From Pleurobrachia bachei (Eukaryota; Ctenophora; Tentaculata; Cydippida; Pleurobrachiidae): a DNA stretch of 23,884 bases. Every line of letters starts with the position of its first letter. Position 1 is the stretch's first letter. Shown in pieces: positions 1 through 12,654 of this stretch. The stretch is from the NCBI GenBank assembly GCA_000695325.1, contig AVPN01000351.1, positions 7,555 to 31,438 of the forward strand, given 5' to 3'. A model generated the notes under the pieces. That model searched no databases and was not told the origin of the DNA. It saw only the letters and a list, made by a program, of their open reading frames with translations. A program made the translations under genes and the position numbers.

Positions 1-65
1 CCCCCTCCCCTGCCTCCCTCCCCCATGATGCAACACCCATAATCACACTCTGTCCCCCCTCCCAG

Positions 66-442
66 CTAAATGTAGCCCCGGGTTCTACTGTCGAAAGGGA
101 GCCACCCAAACCGGGCCAACGGGGACCTACCCACAGGATGAGAATGGGCTTTGTCCGGAGGGGCATTATTGTCCGGGGGGAACTGTGACACCAGTGCCGT
201 GCCCAGAAGGAACATACCTTGACCAACTGTGAGTGTTACCATGGTTACCAACTGTGAGTTGTAATGTGTTACTATGGTTACCAACTGTAAGTTGTGAGTT
301 ACCATGGTTACCATGATAACAACTCCTCCCCTTCCACACAGGAACCGGCCGAATGTTGATTACTGTAAGCCCTGTGCTGCTGGCCTCTATTGCCCCAATC
401 CTGGGTCCAGTAAATCTGATACCGCCAACAAGTGTGCAGCAG
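66..442 (+). CDS. Exons 1-2: GCC2/GCC3-type Cys-rich modules
   Basis: Exon 1 is 66-228 and exon 2 is 342-442. Exon 1 enters with two bases of a split codon after a cccag acceptor and reads KCSPGFYC, then [10 protein letters not shown] and CPEGTYLDQ. Exon 2 gives [16 protein letters not shown] and ends KCAAG. The repeated C-x-x-G-x-Y-C pattern is typical of EphR-like GCC2/GCC3 modules, which are extracellular and disulfide-bonded. The exon 1/2 phase (2) and exon 2/3 phase (1) both match. Intron 1 (229-341) repeats the sequence around the exon 1 donor twice. Intron 2 is 2,154 nt long and hosts the antisense gene. Confidence 0.82.
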
Positions 443-3178
443 GTAAGAGAGTCAGAGGCAGAACGAGGGGGAGCGTGAATAAGCAAATATTTTCAGAAAA
501 CTTTAGACACGCACGAACTTGACATATTAACGGTAGCATAAATTTCAATACACCCGATAATCTTTCTGAGATATAGTTCTTTGACTGAAGCTCCAGCTCC
601 GTTTTCTTTCCTACTGCCATGCTGTTGTTCTGGTCCATCACCGTCATGTTTAGTAGTTTTTAGGCATGGCATTATACTGCCTATCAATCTCTTTCTCATT
701 GTAAAGAGAGCGGTCAAAGAATCTCTTGATGTAGAACTCCATCTTTCGGATAAATCGATGCGCTGAAAGGAAGAGAAGATAGTTTTATGGGGTTAAATTG
801 AAAGGAATATAGGATAGGATCTATCGAACGCTCAAATAAACAAATTGCTGTGTGAGCCTCGCTCTGACGGATGCTCGGACATCATGGTTTGTTACTCACA
901 TTTCACATAGTCCGGTGTTGGGGGAATGTACTCCCAGGACTGAACTTCCGATACACTTTCAACATCAATCTCATCAACAAACGAGTAGAACCTGTGTGGG
1001 AGGGTGGTAGTTAGCAACCAACCGAATCAGGAAATACTGGTCCCTGATTGGATGATAACCAGTCACGTGAATAAATAACGAGTTCTGATTGGTTGTTTAC
1101 TTGTTTCGGTCGGTTCCTGTCACAATTTGATATTTATAGTAGCTGGTTCAGAATAGATCAAATCATTTACATCAGCTCAGGTAGCTGGTGAAAGAAATTC
1201 AAGATAGATCAAATCATTTAGAGTTTAGATTTAACTTACTTGTCCCGTAGATTGTAGTGTTTCAAGTAGACATCATAGACAGCCTTTCGGAGTGTCGTCC
1301 TATTCCTCGCATCCTTGATATAATGATACGTTCAAGCATTATAACATTGTTTTGGCGAGTCAAAATAATTTTGGTAAACAGTTTTTTCTCCAAATGATAC
1401 TTAAATTGGGAACTTACATAATAGAGGACTTCTTTAAGCTCATTTCTCAGCTGTCTGACCTCATCCATTAGATCGAATATAAGCACCAATCTCTTGTTCA
1501 TACCCTTCTTTTTACCTGTGCGTAGATCATACACATCATTTGAATTGTTCATGCGCGGAGCACGGGAACAGTGTCAAGCGACTCAACACATCATCAGGTA
1601 TGCTAATTGGACCTTACTGCTTACAAATCACGGATTATTTCTAAAACATCTCAAAATTATAGTTCGATTTTATTGGTTTGCTTACCATCCATTAAAATCT
1701 GGTGCAAGTCCTTTTTTTCCTTCGAGTTCTTCCGTGTTTCCTGTTTTAAGATTAATGATTGGTTACTATAACACACACTGGTAACCATGGTAACACGGTA
1801 TGGTGGTACGGTAGTATGTAATCAAAAATCATGGTAATATGGCATGTAATGTAACCATGGTTACAGCAACATACCTTTTCCAGTAACCACGGGTAGATCT
1901 CTCCCACGGCTGCCTCTGGGGCTGTTTCTGGTACTGCTTCTTCAACTTCTCCTTCTACAGCCTCTCCTTCTGCATTCTCCCCCTCTTGAGTCTCATTTGC
2001 TACCTGGTGATAAAAGGGGCTCATTAGGGTGTGTCCTGGATGATTCTTACTTTGCATAATTGAAGCCAAACGCCCAGCCACTATAAAGTGGATTCCATCA
2101 CTATTATACCTGCTCTTCGGCTGTTGCTTCTGCAGTTGCAGCTGCTGTAGTTGTAACTTCCTCTTCAGCCATATTATCTAATATCTAGTGACATGTTGAA
2201 ATGATGGGAAAATGATAATTAATTGTGGCATACTATTACAGTCGAACCCCAATTTAATGGCCCCCGATTTAGTGGAACCCCGATTTAGTTAAGTGGGATG
2301 TATCAAATGATATTTTACAAACACTGGATTAGTAGACACAACAGCTGTAACATGTGTAAATGGAAGTATAACAGACACACAAGCTTGTGTAAGCCTAGCT
2401 AGTAGCTATGTAGTATGACGTAAAAGACATGGAACGCAAAACTTTCTCGATCTTCCTCTCTCGATCTCCCTCTCTCGACTTAACAAATAACATTTATCAA
2501 TGACATGGTTCGGGTGGTATGGTTCGACTTCGGGTGTGTTCCAGTAGCAGTTCAAGACTTCGCCTGAGTTCATTCACCACCATCTCTTCCTCCCAGGCTA
2601 TTATTGCCCGGCTGCGGAGGAGATCACAAGAAAAGACCCATCCGGATTTGAATGCCCCGAAGGGCACTATTGTCCTGAAGGTAAGTTAGCACCATATTTG
2701 GTGTTATTTTGATTCTTGGTATGCCCATATATGGTGTTATTTTCTAATATGCCCACATATGGTTCTTGGTATGCCCAAATATGGTATAACACGTGATCAC
2801 CGCCACCAGGTTCGGAAGATCCAAAGACATGTGAGCTGGGAACGTATAACAATCTTACAACCCAGGGAGAGTGCTTCGCATGTCCTAAAGGTATGTAATC
2901 TCTTTAATCGTGACCATATTTGGTGTTGTGGTCTTGTCATGATGTTAACATGTCATGATTTCATGATGTCATGATGTTAACAATGATGTCAGGATCATTC
3001 AGACTGTTAAAGTACCAATCTCGCTGTTCTGTATAACAATCGCACTGTTTTCTCCCTTCTTAGTTAAAGTAACAATCTCACTATAATTCTCTGTTCTTTC
3101 TACTCACTACTAGGTTACACGTGTCTGATTAAAGTATTTTTCTCTCTCCTTAGTTATAGTAACAATCTCACTACTATA

Positions 3179-3210
<32 letters not shown>

Positions 3211-6200
3211 AGTTAAAGTAACAATCTCACTATAATTCTCACTGTTCTTTCTACTCACTACTAGGTTACACGTGTCTGGAGGAGGGTGGAACAGTTGATC
3301 CATCACCATGTCCTCCACACGGGTATTGTCCGGGAGAGGGAGAAGTCCGACCGATCACATGTCCAGCTGGTTACTTTACATGTGAGTAGATATTAGCGCG
3401 ACACTATCTACCACTAGCACTCATAAGTTTAGTGTCAAACATATCCCCCGTGTGCCCTCAGCCCTGTCAGAGTATCGACCTGACCTTATTCTCATTTTTC
3501 GGAGCGCGTGAACTGGTTAGAAAATAAGTTTTACACTAGCCAGGATTTCCAAGTCTAATGTACCCGGGATGGTTCTAGTAACTCTGATTAACAATCTGAG
3601 TAACTAATATATTGACACACCAATCTATTTAGATGACAATGTGACTGGACTTGATAGTGCGGATGGGTGTCCGTCCTGTCCCTCTGGTAGCTACTGTACT
3701 GACGGTAAAATAACTGGTCCCTGTGCAGCTGGACATTTCTGCAAGTGAGTCCGATATCCCGGGATATTGTTTATTTTTTAGTTTCTTTTTTACCAGTTCT
3801 AAACCATATATCTCATTTCTGCAAGTAAGATTGTTTGTGGCGAGTAGCGAGAGATTCCTATCCACTATTCTTATCCACTAACATCTAGCCACTGTCCTGC
3901 AACTCTTCTAAATAAAACCACTTCTCTCTCCATATTAGTACGGGTAACAGTGTACCTACCCCTACGGATGGAACGAATGGTTATCTATGTCCCGTTGGAT
4001 TCTATTGCCCTGAAGGAACTAAAACTCCAGTTGCTTGCACGGTATGTGATTAAATTACTGGTCAGTGGTCCCTGATTGGCTGATAACCAGTGACATAAAT
4101 AACGAGTTCTGATTGGTTGTTTCAGTCGGTTCCTGATTATCACCGATTTATTCCCCACCTAATTAAATCGAGTAATTAGCTACTTAAGTTACAATATCTT
4201 GAGCTGCCAAACTGCTAACTTAATTTTGATTAATTTATTCCCTTATTATCCCGTAAATAAAATCTTTAATTACCCCAATCACGGTCCAATTATCCCATTA
4301 CAGAATGGCAAGATCATAACGGTAGAGGGAGCACTTTCCGAGAACGACTGTAAACTCTGTACTGCTGGTTTGATCTGTAGGGAGGGAGACCCAATTCCCC
4401 AGGAGTGTATACCTGGATGGTAAGTGTGTGACGTCATTATATCATATCTCCATATATGGGCATCAGATGCCATACCATAAATGGGCATCACGTGACACAA
4501 CCTATAACCACTCACCACTCACAGGTATTGCCCCGGAGGTGGTCAAGCCATGCAAGCATGTCCCGAGCACACCTATCAGCCCTTATTTGGGCAGAAGTCC
4601 GACGAGGCGTGTCTGGCCTGTAAAGCGGGACATCTTTGTACCAGATCCGGTCTGGCGTGGCCTGATGTTCCCTGTCCTAAAGGTATAACAGTTGTATAGA
4701 TCTTACTCCAAACTCTCTAGGTCACTCCGCAAACAACTCAATATTCCTATCCGTTATGAATTACTCCGCAAACAATCTAACTCTCTCCATATTACTCCGT
4801 AAACAATATAACTCTCTCTCTCTCTCTCTAGGTTACTATTGTCCGGAGGGAAGTAGGAACGCCACTGAGTGCGAGCCAGGGAGTTATAACAATGATATTG
4901 GGGCGGGGAGCAAGGAGGATTGTATCTTGTGTACCGCTGGTAGTTACTGTCCTGATGTGCCCTGTGAGGGGTCCTGCGAGTAAGTAGATAGGTAGAAAAC
5001 ACTAGCTCTGTGCGACTAAGTAGATAGACAGAGAATGCTTTAGCTCTGTGCGAGTAAGTATTAAGCAGAAAACACTAGCTCTATATGAGTAAGTACCTAG
5101 ATAGAAAACTGCGCGAGTAAGGAAACCCCCCACTTTCCTCTGCGCTACATCCCAGCATCTCATTTTGGGATAGATCTTCATGTGATCCGATCTCGTATTT
5201 CAGTATGCTGCTAACCCCCGATAATTTCAGTGTGGGTACGATGATGTGTGAGGTTAACGAGACATCAGTTGCTTTTGAGTGTGACGAAGACCACAAGAAT
5301 TGCCAATACACCCAAGTATCCTGTACTCAGGAGGAGGCTTCCTTTACCATCGAGTGCACCGAGGGAGAGGTAAGAATATGTTTTTTATTGTTTTCGGTAG
5401 GCGGTAAAGGTAAAAGCGGGTCAACCTTACCGCTTGTTGACCGTGTTCATTGATTTGAAGAGGTGCAGTTGCTCTGAAGATGGTCAGTTGAGGGACGTAG
5501 TTTCTAGAAATCTAGATGTTCCTTCCCCCGGCCATAGAGTTTGATAAATTATAGCAATAGAAAAAGAATGTATCCCCTATCCAATATTTCTGTTTCAACT
5601 GCTAAAAGGGTGGGGAGAGTGCTCCCCTATTTTTTGGTTTTTGTAGTTTCACTTTCTGGTTAGACCTCCGCCTAACCGCCTGCTTCTTTCAGCAGCATCC
5701 TCTGTTGTGTGATTTTCTGTTGCGTGATTTTTTCCGGGGTATCGTCACACCCCTAACTGTTACCTCTGTAACTGTTTTTACCGCTGTTACGTGTTGAACC
5801 CTCGTGTATACCTGGATGGTAAGTGTGTGACGTCATTATATCATATCTCCATATATGGGCATCAGATGCCATACCATAAATGGGCATCACGTGACACAAC
5901 CTATAACCACTCACCACTCACAGGTATTGCCCCGGAGGTGGTCAAGCCATGCAAGCATGTCCCGAGCACACCTATCAGCCCTTATTTGGGCAGAAGTCCG
6001 ACGAGGCGTGTCTGGCCTGTAAAGCGGGACATCTTTGTACCAGATCCGGTCTGGCGTGGCCTGATGTTCCCTGTCCTAAAGGTATAACAGTTGTATAGAT
6101 CTTACTCCAAACTCTCTAGGTCACTCCGCAAACAACTCAATATTCCTATCCGTTATGAATTACTCCGCAAACAATCTAACTCTCTCCATATTACTCCGTA

Positions 6201-9200
6201 AACAATATAACTCTCTCTCTCTCTCTAGGTTACTATTGTCCGGAGGGAAGTAGGAACGCCACTGAGTGTGAGCCAGGGAGTTATAACAATGATATTGGGG
6301 CGGGGGGTAAGGAGGATTGTATACTGTGTACCGCTGGTAGTTACTGTCCTGATGTGCCCTGTGAGGGGTCCTGCGAGTAAGTAGATAGGTAGAAAACACT
6401 AGCTCTGTGCGACTAAGTAGATAGACAGAGAATGCTTTAGCTCTGTGCGAGTAAGTATTAAGCAGAAAACACTAGCTCTATATGAGTAAGTACCTAGATA
6501 GAAAACTGCGCGAGTAAGGAAACCCCCCACTTTCCTCTGCGCTACATCCCAGCATCTCATTTTGGGATAGATCTTCATGTGATCCGATCTCGTATTTCAG
6601 TATGCTGCTAACCCCCGATAATTTCAGTGTGGGTACGATGATGTGTGAGGTTAACGAGACATCAGTTGCTTTTGAGTGTGACGAAGACCACAAGAATTGC
6701 CAATACACCCAAGTATCCTGTACTCAGGAGGAGGCTTCCTTTACCATCGAGTGCACCGAGGGAGAGGTAAGAATATGTTTTTTATTGTTTTCGGTAGGCG
6801 GTAAAGGTAAAAGCGGGTCAACCTTACCGCTTGTTGACCGTGTTCATTGATTTGAAGAGGTGCAGTTGCTCTGAAGATGGTCAGTTGAGGGACGTAGTTT
6901 CTAGAAATCTAGATGTTCCTTCCCCCGGCCATAGAGTTTGATAAATTATAGCAATAGAAAAAGAATGTATCCCCTATCCAATATTTCTGTTTCAACTGCT
7001 AAAAGGGTGGGGAGAGTGCTCCCCTATTTTTTGGTTTTTGTAGTTTCACTTTCTGGTTAGACCTCCGCCTAACCGCCTGCTTCTTTCAGCAGCATCCTCT
7101 GTTGTGTGATTTTCTGTTGCGTGATTTTTTCCGGGGTATCGTCACACCCCTAACTGTTACCTCTGTAACTGTTTTTACCGCTGTTACGTGTTGAACCCTC
7201 ACCAGCCTCTGCCGGCGGGTCTTGTACCGCTGTTACGTTGAACCCCTACCAGCCTCTGCCGGCGGGATCTGAGCAGCCTCTGCTGCGTGTTGTCATGTTC
7301 CAATATACACATGACTGGAATATCACAGGCTTGCTAGGAGTATAGCCTGTTTTGTCCTATAATAGTTGCCATTATAGAAGGCCAATATACTGTGCTAATA
7401 ACTCGAGCCACTAGAAAGCTCTAATATTATCCTCGGCGTTCTGAGCTGGTGCCTCCTCAGGTCCTCGCCACAACGTTGTGCCCCGAAGGGCAGTCTTTAT
7501 ACCTCACCCTCCCTTTTATACCAACCGCGCTCTATAGAGACAAACCTTGCTAGTTTGACAGTCCTGTGATATTTGTTTTTGATCATAACATTGGGTATTG
7601 GTTGACAGAGAGGGAGTGTTATATAGTGAAAGAGCGAGAAGGAGAGAGAGGGAGGCAGGTTGAGTTTCAAAACAAATGGCTACTTGTTCAACCGATATAC
7701 GGTTTTTTAGTGGCCTCCCCGTCAACATATTACTCTTCGCGTCCCTTTCTTTTACTCAGTCATGCCCCGTAATGTATCCCTACCTTTTTAAGTTTTGTCT
7801 CCTCTCACACTTCCAGTATTGTTACCTAGATTTGTACCCCTATTCGAACCCCCCCCCTCATTCTGCAGGTGTGTCCCCGGACCTCACTCAGCAAGACGTC
7901 CTGTCAAGATGGAGATTATTGCCCAGCTGGCAGCACAACCCCTGAGAACTGCACGGAGCACTACTACTGTCCCAATGCGGCCAAGAAGATTCCCTGTCCG
8001 CCGGGGAAACTGTGTCCTCCAAGGAGTAGTGTGAGTATAAAAAAATATAAAGAAAACTCGTGCAGTTGGCGAGATGTCCCTTTGACAGGCTCCTCAAGCC
8101 ACTGATGAGCGATGAACACATGTATTTCTAGACGTGAGCACCTTACAATTACACACTAATTAATTAGTGTGACACCTGTATGAATAGGTGAACCTTTGCA
8201 ACGAGTACACTATCCAGTATAACTGAGTTTTAATTAGGAGTAGCTTGATCTTTTAAAGTTGCAATCATTTTACAGAATTGACGCTAGTTTTGTAGTTAAC
8301 GGGATTAGTTAAATAACTACCAGACAGTATTATCAATTATCATTGATGGTCCTTGTCCCGGAGAGTGCTTTACTCACGGTTCTTTGTTTTAATTGCCCCA
8401 TTACATTGTACTATCTGCAGATAGTATTGGTTTTTAAACCGTGTTCCCTTCCCCTATAGAGCTACAAAGATTGCTACGACTACCACTACTGCGTTCAAGA
8501 GGAGGTTGACGATGTTGTCATAACAATGCCACACTCATGTCCCGTCGGCCGGGAGTACTTCTGTAATGAGGTGAGTGGTAACCATGGTGAGTTGAGTTGA
8601 GTGGTAACCATGGTAACCATAGTGAGGTGAGTGCAGTAATAATGGAAACCATGGAGGTGGGGTGAGTGGTAACCATGGTGATGTGAGTTAAGTGGTAACC
8701 ACGGTAACCCTAGTGATGTGAGTGGTAACCATGGTGAGGTGAGTGGTAACCATGGTGAGGTGAGTGGTAACCATGGTGAGGTGAGTGGTAACCATGGTAA
8801 CCCTAGGGCCTAGTGAGGTGAGTGGTAACTCTAGGTGAGTTGAGTGGTAACCATGGTAACTCTTGCTAGATGAGTTGAGTGGTAACCACGGAGGTGATTT
8901 CTCCGTCAGATATTAGTCGAGGTTTGAGTGACTAACAGTCTAGGAATTTCTTCAATAAATGCTATATCTCAGGTTGTATTTGGTTCATGTAACACGACAC
9001 TTGAGGACACGTGCAAGAAATGTGATCCAGGGACGTACAGAGATCACATCATGCAACAGGATCCAACCACCAAGTGCGAGGTGAGCGTAGGGCCGTCATT
9101 AGAAAGAGTTCAAAATGAATAATTTCCTACGTTTTTTTACTTTAATACTAACCTATTATAGCAGCCCATATATTCTTATCCCCAAATATTCTCCCCCAGA

Positions 9201-12200
9201 AATGTCCGAAGGGAGTCATATGTCCACTGGGAGGGTGGAGCAACAATCCCGAGGCACAAAACTCGTCCGCTTACTACTGTCCGACAGGTACTACCGACCG
9301 AACCAGGAAATACTGATCCCTTATTGGCTGATAAGCAGTCACGTGACCTAAATAACGAGTTCTGATTGGTTGTTTACTTCGCGTCGGTCCATATACCATA
9401 CAAGGGTGCATAAATCAGCAATTATTCTACATTAGGATATGTATTATGTATTTAATTAACTTGTTTCCAGGTCACTACTGTTCGGGCCAGCCAGATGACC
9501 CTCAATCCTGTCCACCGGGTACTTACAACGAGAATGAGAAAGCAGCATCCCTCGAGTCATGTCTACCTTGTCCGAAGGACAGTTATAATCCTCTGGAAGG
9601 GAATAGCAAGTGTTACGCTTGTGGTGCTGATGCTGATACATCCGGTTAGTTGATAATTGCCATATATGGGCATCACGTGACAAACAACAACTCCATATAT
9701 ATGGGCATCACGTGATTTATTCCTCCCAGGTGAGGGACATACGGAGTGTGTGTGTACGGGAAGTAACAGAAAGTTCCAGAACGCCACCGCCGGTGAGGGA
9801 GCTTATTCCTACTGTTCCTGCAAGGACGGATACGAACCAATCGAGGGTAAGTGGACAGAGTAGGGTAGAGAGAGTCTAGAGAGTTGAGAATACGCAAGAT
9901 TATTGCTATGGTAACTATGGTCCAATCGAGGGTAAGTATACTGGTGGACAGAGTCGCAAGATTGATCACCACAGAAGGAATATGAGTAGAAGGAGATAGG
10001 GTGGGGTGCTGGGAAAGAGGGTCCAACTAGGCAATACAAACTATGTTGAATTCGATAAGGTATCAGATACAAAGGTTTCCAACTACATTGCTATGTTAAC
10101 CATGGTAACATGGTAACTACTGCACGGTAACTATGCCCCCCCACTAGGTAACACGGACATCTGTGTGCCCAAGATATACCCGCTGTGTACCAACCTACAA
10201 AGCAGAGGAGAGGACGGAAAATGCTATGATAACGAGGAGTGGAAGGCAAAGTGTATACTGGTAAGTAAGCTGGGAAATGCTGGACCATGATTGGCTGGTG
10301 ACCAGTCACGTGACATAAATAATGAATTCTGATTGGTTGTTTCTAACGTGTAACGTTCAATATTCTTTAGAAATGCGGTGGAGAGGACAAGTATGTGGGT
10401 GTAGACAAGGTGTTGGGTGTGTGTCAATGTAAGGTAGAGGACCTGGAACAGATATGTGATCTGGACTGCAGGAATGCGTAAGTTGTTGTTGTATTGAGAG
10501 TCATAAAATATCGATTTATTGGTAGGTCTTGTTGAGAGAGTCTCCCACCTCTTACTCATCAAGGTATAGGTCTATCTATCGGTGTCTCTATTCTACATGT
10601 ATTATTCTGTATGTATTATAGAAGGATCAGTGTGCAGCTCAGGTTTACAATATTGTAATTGTGAGTAACTTTGATACGTGTGACATTACAATACCTTATT
10701 TGGTCATGTCACGTTACCCCCTGTTTCCATAGTAACAAGAAGAGTATCCAGCTGGTGTGTAGTGACGTCAATCTAACTGACACTTTTGATAACGGGACGG
10801 TGAAAGAGGAGAGGAGTGTTTCCTCGGAGGATATCAAGGATTCGATGCTCAATGGGGGTAGTTTGGTGTCCGAGTTTGGATGTGAGAAAACGGATGGAAC
10901 CAAGAAATCGGTAAGGATATGTGTGTGACATTTCACATTACTCCTATCCAGCAATTCTGTTACAACAATATCCACAATAGAGCGCCCCCACCAATTCAAG
11001 ATAATTTTAGGTCCCTTTTTAGATCTGTTTATCAATGACATCCTACTATATTCCAGGTATTTATGACATCTATGACAGACAGTGGTTTCAAGGGAGTTTA
11101 CAAGCCATCAATAGAGGACATAGTTGAGCCCATTTTGGAGATGTCCGTAAACGGGAGCCTCAATAGGAGACGCAGGAAGAGGTATTGACCATATATGGTG
11201 TTGATATATTGTGATGCCCATATATGGTGTTGATATTGTGATGTCCATATACGGTCAAGTAATCACGTGTTATTTCAGGGATGCCTCAACTCTAAATGGA
11301 ATTAATAACCCCATCTCGTGTATTGAGCTCAACACCGCCATTATGTTCCAAGTAACCAGGTAGGACCCTTTCAGTTCCCTTCAAGCCAGATTTATGCTGC
11401 ACAGCGTATCTGCTAAATCACTGAGAGATGACTGAGAGGTGCCTGAATGTATATCGCGGTGTCCGCTTGAATTTATATAGAGCTCCTCCCGTATCATGAG
11501 TGAATGACACATCTTCCCTACAGGGACTCCTACCCGATATACGATCAGAATTCCCTCTACAACACCAACCCAGACTTCGATGACACGGCATTCAAGGACA
11601 TGAAGTGAGTATTATCACGTGATGCTCTAATATGGGGTTAAATTCAGTGCCAAAATATGGTTTGGTATCAGCTGTACAATATATTATTGGGTGTTACAAA
11701 GATCACAATATATCCCAATATTTAACAACCATCCCCTCTCACATTCTCCCAAGACTTACTCTCTGACTCCTCTCTTCGAACAACCACATCCCCTTCTCCA
11801 ACCAGGGAACGGTTGTTGCAAAGCGAGGTAGAACTGCCATACTTTGTATACATATTCAGGCAAGCTGGAACCTTTACATTCTACAGCTCAGATAATGCTG
11901 ACAAAACTATGATAATCTCCGTAATGGGCACTAGCACTCAGGTTATTAGGTGGCTAATTAATTGGCTAATTAATTGGGTTAATTGGGTAACTAAATGATT
12001 AGCTGTTATTAAATAAATAAGTTAATTTTAGGTTTTACATGTTTCAAAGTTGGAAGTTAGCTCCTAAATCCCCCTCCTCTCCTGCAGTGTTCAGAGAGCA
12101 GTGCACCCTTCCAAGTGCCAGTAACCTCTTCCTACACTAAAAATGGAGCCCGACTGAACACTGATAAACTCATCACTGATCCAGATTGGGTCATTATCGG

Positions 12201-12599
12201 AGGTAAGTGTGGACTACACTGTGGAGACAATCCCGAGTGGTAAAACTGTCCCCACACTGTTTTTTGAGTTACTTTATTACCTACGTCAAGGTGGCGGCCA
12301 TGACGAAGATAAAGTGACTAGATCTATAGTTTCTCAGATTAATTTACAGTAACAATACTATTTTACCCATAGCCCCTTTACCCAGGCACTAATTAACACT
12401 AATTAACACTAATTACCCTATCTCTCAGTTCTAATGGCGGTTACAACGGTTGCCATAGTAATCCTCATCATAGCTCTGGTGTTGTTCAAGGAACACGGTT
12501 GGATAAAGAGTGATTACGTCACTGCTTCCTATCGATCCAAAGCAAAGGCATTCTCACTTGATGAGTACGCCAGCAAGGGTTAGTGTCTGTCTGTCTGTA

Positions 12600-12654
<55 letters not shown>

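Larger units (their letters stand above)
4405..7200. repeat. Head-to-tail tandem duplication, unit about 1.4 kb
   Basis: Copy 1 is 4405-5803 (1,399 bp) and copy 2 is 5804-7200 (1,397 bp), directly abutting. The unit runs from the last 15 nt of exon 8 to the middle of intron 11. The length difference is one CT step in the pyrimidine tract before exon 10 (nine versus eight repeats). The only other differences I found by eye are five substitutions within 4872-4927 of exon 10 and their equivalents in copy 2. Confidence 0.93.

Noticed and set aside
5791-6087. 98-codon frame starting MLNPRVYL at the duplication junction
   Set aside because: It reads through intron 8' and exon 9' in a frame that loses the Cys pattern. 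It is a by-product of the 1.4-kb duplication.
7566-7945. Short + strand frames in the 1.1-kb intron 11
   Set aside because: No Cys-module pattern, no matching phase with exon 11 or 12, and frames overlap low-complexity sequence. Only exon 12 from 7869 is supported.
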